NCBI GenBank assembly: GCA_011316305.1
Contig: SAUG01000192.1
Span: forward strand, 1 to 48,176
Reading direction: 5' to 3'
From: Rusavskia elegans
Lineage: Eukaryota; Ascomycota; Lecanoromycetes; Teloschistales; Teloschistaceae
Length of the DNA: 48,176 nucleotides
Shown: one piece after another, positions 45,238-48,176 of the stretch
Numbering within the stretch: position 1 is the first letter of the stretch
How the letters are laid out: the number at the start of each line of letters is the position of its first letter
Translations under genes and position numbers: made by a program
The notes under the pieces: generated by a model
Told to the model about the DNA's origin: nothing
Seen by the model: the letters and a program-made list of their open reading frames with translations, nothing else
The model's database searches: none

Positions 45238-45845
45238 GAGGCAAAGAGCAGCGAGAGACGTTCGCTCACGTACTCCTGCAGCGCTTTGGGAAGACTGGAT
45301 TTGCAAAGCTTAAACGTCATACCTTCGGTACACAGGAGCTGAAAGGATTGTTCGCATGGGTAGGGCCCCCACTTCGATATGTCTATGATTGCCGAGACAC
45401 TACTTTGTTTCCACGTGCAAGATATCTTTGACCAGCCATTGGTGGTGAAGAATGAGATTTCTAGAGGACGCCTGGGGTATCGACGATGGGTCGTTGTTCG
45501 CCCGCTGCGTGCCCGGCGACACAATCCTCCGATTAAGTCACAATCCTACAACTCCCAGCGACGAAACTCAATCGGGCGATACAAGCCGTATTGCGCTGCA
45601 TACCGATTTTGGTCTCATCACGCTGCCGTTCCAGGACAGCGTCGGTGGTCAACCGAATTCTTTCCTTCCCCTACCCCCAACCGATGTGGTGGAAAAAATT
45701 ATCAACGTTGACGATACATTAACACATTAGACCAACGGAAGGACGATTGGCCGTATCCACTAGGTACCGCTCCAGCGCCAATGAAGGGGAAAGATGGCTT
45801 GACCATGCCACCCAGACTGTCTATGGCCTATTTCTTCGAGGCTAA
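45238..45845 (+). pseudogene. Broken 2-oxoglutarate/Fe(II) oxygenase (isopenicillin-N-synthase-like)
   Basis: Pieces of one family appear in order but in different frames. The N-terminal part (from 45240) reads ETFAHVLLQRFGKTGFAKL and ELKGLFAW. A later frame (from 45452) reads WGIDDGSLFARCVPGD, then R-I-A-L-H-T-D-F-G with the first two iron ligands (His codon at 45599), FQDSVGG, VPP-like and VDDTLTH. Then come TAG (45728) where W-T-N-G-R is expected, the third-ligand His in R-I-H (45758), TAG again (45761), and RLSMAYFFEA. Frameshift plus two nonsense codons mean no functional enzyme. Members oxidise small molecules using 2-oxoglutarate. The original start and introns cannot be fixed. Confidence 0.82.
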
Positions 45846-47352
45846 ATGTTTTGTCCACTGCCAAAGTGTCCTCCACGGAGCCAGCGAGGTTTCCGAACAT
45901 CAAAGCTCGCTAATACCAAGATTGGAAGAAAGGCATCATATATAATAGTAACAAGAAGAAGTTTCCGAATGGTGTCGATGGAAAGGCATTTCACCCAGTT
46001 CGGCCATGCCTGGCACGAGCGCAGGTCAGCTACTCGCCGTCGCTAACTTGAATTCCAAACGGGTCATGCACAATGACGCAGCTTGGCAGGTGAAGGTGCA
46101 TTTCGCCATGAATGTGCCTGGTGGGTGCCGATTTCCTTGGTTTGACATTATCATGACTAGCTTGCAATCTGCGCCAAGGGATCATTGTTCATACCTAGGC
46201 TCGCCAGACCATCACGTTACCCACCGTCACTGCCTTAACCATCCCGAAGCTTATCCCAGCATGCAAGCGTCCAGATCCGATCCCTTCCAGAGTTCCCCCA
46301 TGCTCGTTGGCTCCCCCTCACGCCTCACGCCCCCTCTGCTCGCTCATTCTTTTCTCTACGGACGTACATGAAGGAGTTTGAGAGGGAGGCGAGCGGGGCC
46401 GAGACGACGAGCTCAGTCCAAACTTCCAGCGAATTTGGATCAGGTGGGGTGGACGCGGAAGTGGGACTCCTGACGCCAGCAAGGAGCCTTTCCGAGGCAG
46501 GATCCGTGGAGCAGCATTTGGGAAGCGTAGAAGAGGTTTCTGACTTGAACTTCTGTTTCGATGACCGGTCCTGGACTGAAGACATCAATCTCGACGGACG
46601 GTCTGGGATGAAGACTTCTCGAATGACAGCATGTACGGATGAGCTGTCTAGGGTCGTTCCACTCAGCCGTCTTGTCACATCTTGAGTACCTCATCCATTT
46701 TCAGGTTTGGCTGTCTCACGATTTGAACAGTGCTTGTTCCTCAAGGTAAGAACCTTATTTAAATTCTTAGTACTGCTGCTTGACGCTGATTGGAAACTTT
46801 GAGTACATACTTCCTACTCCAGCTGCTTTGCGGTGAGTGGTCACTTTGAATACAACAATACGCTTTAGAACCGTATCACCGACACAAGATGAATCTCAAT
46901 AATTAATGTCGCCTCACTCTGATTGGGTATTTTGACTACACACGTCCTTCTTCCGTTGCTTTGCGGCGAGTGGTCACAATGAGTGCCACCGTACGCTTTC
47001 GTACCGGACTTTCAACACAAGATGAATCTCGTAACGATCTTATACCTTGTATGTCGCCCTCCTCTCCTTCTTTCCAGCCTTGTTCTCCATTCCTTCCCCT
47101 TGCAAGTTATTCCGAAAGCCACTGCGGCGTTCAACCTTATCTTCGAGCCCTCTGCCTTAGACTTGCAGCCCCTTGGCAGGTTCGATCTATTATCGCTGCT
47201 CCTGAATATAAACGTCTTATCGACTGGATATCTACGATGAGAATAGAAGGGGAATTTCCATTCCCTTCCTTTGACTTTCGAAACAGCGCAAGGCTTTCGA
47301 AGCGAAGCAGTAAGGGAAAATGGCACCGAGCTCCGAGCACAGCTCGTCACGA
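45846..47352. other. Intergenic region with a tandem duplication
   Basis: About 1.5 kb. Frames at 46325-46685 on both strands and 46961-47356 (+) have no recognisable family and are not called. A diverged tandem duplication lies at 46783-47058. No RNA genes were seen. Confidence 0.4.
46783..47058 (+). repeat. Diverged tandem duplication (two units of about 131-145 bp)
   Basis: Unit 1 (46783-46913) and unit 2 (46914-47058) share the same order: ctgattgg, gctttgcggygagtggtcac, tacgctttcgtaccg-like, caacacaagatgaatctc, then atgtcgcc. They differ by many substitutions and by a 12-14 bp indel near the end. In unit 2 the shared ATG opens a hydrophobic stretch followed by a possible donor gtatgt, but I do not call a gene. 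Confidence 0.75.
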
Positions 47353-48176
47353 ATGAGTATTTTGCACAACCCCCGCGAGGAAAAAGACATGTTCGCTGAC
47401 AAAGGAAGATCTTGTCTCGACATTGAAGAGCCTTCACATCTCTACCTATAGGGGTTGATCCAGCGCCCATCGGCACTGAGATTATTCATCCCGAGGGCGG
47501 CCGTGATGCCGGTGGGTGGTGTTGGGTGCTTTTTGTGGCTTGACCGCATCGCTGGGTATCTACAATACAACCGGAGTATTCTAGGCCGTCATCTCAAGAG
47601 TCATCTTACCGGTCGAATCTGCATTGACTCTTGGCTGGATATTCTCAATCTACGTCTTCGTGAACTGCTTTTGTGGCGTGCAGGTAGAAACAACGTTCGA
47701 TGCCATGGGCCCGCGTGTAGTGACGACACCAGACGATTGCGGGATCTATATGCACGCTCGTGGGTATTTTCTCGCTCAGCGTCTGTACAGGTAAGATTCG
47801 CTTTTTCACATTACGCTCTGTACATCAATCATTCTTTCTTGTAACATGCTGCTGAGATTCATATTAGCTAAAGGTTGGTTCGTTACTAACGATGATAAAG
47901 AATACTACCAGATCTGTATATCGTTTTCCATTCTGACCGATATCGGTTCATCCCTTCTCCTCACCCCATCAATGGGCTGCGTCGCCCATTGGTTCATGAA
48001 ATGTCGCGGTCTCGCCACTGGCATCGCATTCATCGGCGGCGGTTTCGGCGGCGTTCTCTTCCCCCTGATGATCCAATGATTCCTCCCTCAAGTCGGATGG
48101 AGCCGGTCAATCCGTATCCTCGGATTCATGCTCCTCGTATTCTGCGCCATCAGCATGGCATCCTGCCGAAGCCGAG
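47353..48176 (+). pseudogene. Broken monocarboxylate-transporter-like MFS gene, continues past window end
   Basis: Family-typical pieces are recognisable across frames. A hydrophilic N-terminal stretch starts at ATG 47353; HPEGGRDAGGWCWVLF follows (from 47487). Then, in another frame, come LGIYNTTGVF, a TAG at 47582 where the family has Gln, GWIFSIYVFVNCFCGVQV and FDAMGPRVV. After a likely intron (donor about 47791) it reads EYYQICISF, SSLLLTPSMG, HWFMKCRGLATGIAFIGGGFGGVLFPLMIQ (split by me: the RGLATG and GGVLFP signatures), an in-frame TGA at 48077, and VGWSRSIRILGF up to the last base. MFS members of this group move monocarboxylates or similar small molecules. At least one frameshift and two nonsense codons make it a probable pseudogene. 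Confidence 0.8.

Noticed and set aside
46325..46685. Overlapping frames of about 105-117 codons on both strands
   Set aside because: Both strands open over the same DNA with no recognisable family; neither can be preferred.

Overview
This window looks like nuclear DNA of a filamentous ascomycete (Pezizomycotina, possibly Dothideomycetes; the class is a guess). It has short introns (46-80 bp) with GT/GC-AG ends and CTAAY-type branch points, a palA/RIM20 orthologue, a DUF3984 gene and a KP4-like secreted protein. It also has a large AT-rich block carrying the scars of repeat-induced point mutation (RIP).

Left part, 1 to about 19.1 kb: a gene-free, AT-rich graveyard of transposons. CpA and TpG are almost absent by eye while CpG is retained, which is the RIP signature. 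One Ty3/gypsy element can be delimited end to end (5808-13169): two 452-bp LTRs, a 5-bp target duplication, and a fossil gag zinc knuckle, reverse transcriptase, RNase H and integrase region. It carries two hAT-like MITEs (one inside the RT catalytic motif) and a tRNA-headed SINE with a 13-bp target duplication. A second, 5'-truncated copy (2032-5420) carries its own TIR-bounded insertion. A second LTR family is present as a direct pair (13735-14398, 16668-17078) and as an inverted copy (131-805). The block ends at about 19114 with the last of three hAT-type termini.

Middle part, 19.1-43.3 kb: ordinary GC-balanced, gene-bearing DNA. In order: a PAQR/haemolysin-III membrane protein (-), a fungal multi-TM protein of unknown function (+), a secreted cysteine-rich protein with a complete set of M15-peptidase-like motifs (+), a DUF3984 protein (+), palA/RIM20 (-, five exons), and a nine-exon giant gene (+). 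The giant gene encodes about 2802 aa with two sacsin-type HSP90-like ATPase modules and a C-terminal BTB domain. Then come a small two-repeat ORF (-), a KP4-like killer-toxin-family secreted protein (-) and a zinc-independent MDR oxidoreductase (+).

Right part, 43.2-48.2 kb: a class I methyltransferase (-), a broken 2-oxoglutarate/Fe(II) oxygenase and a broken monocarboxylate-transporter-like MFS gene running off the window end. Oxidoreductase, methyltransferase, oxygenase and transporter side by side suggest a small decaying metabolic cluster (inference). Two of the nonsense changes fit CpA-to-TpA mutation.

Best candidates for something new: the double-sacsin/BTB giant protein with degraded nucleotide-binding residues, the secreted Cys-rich M15-like protein, and the dated stack SINE-on-gypsy and MITE-in-RT. 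Exon structures were assembled by hand; for each reconstructed gene the exon total is divisible by three and the joins restore family-typical sequence.
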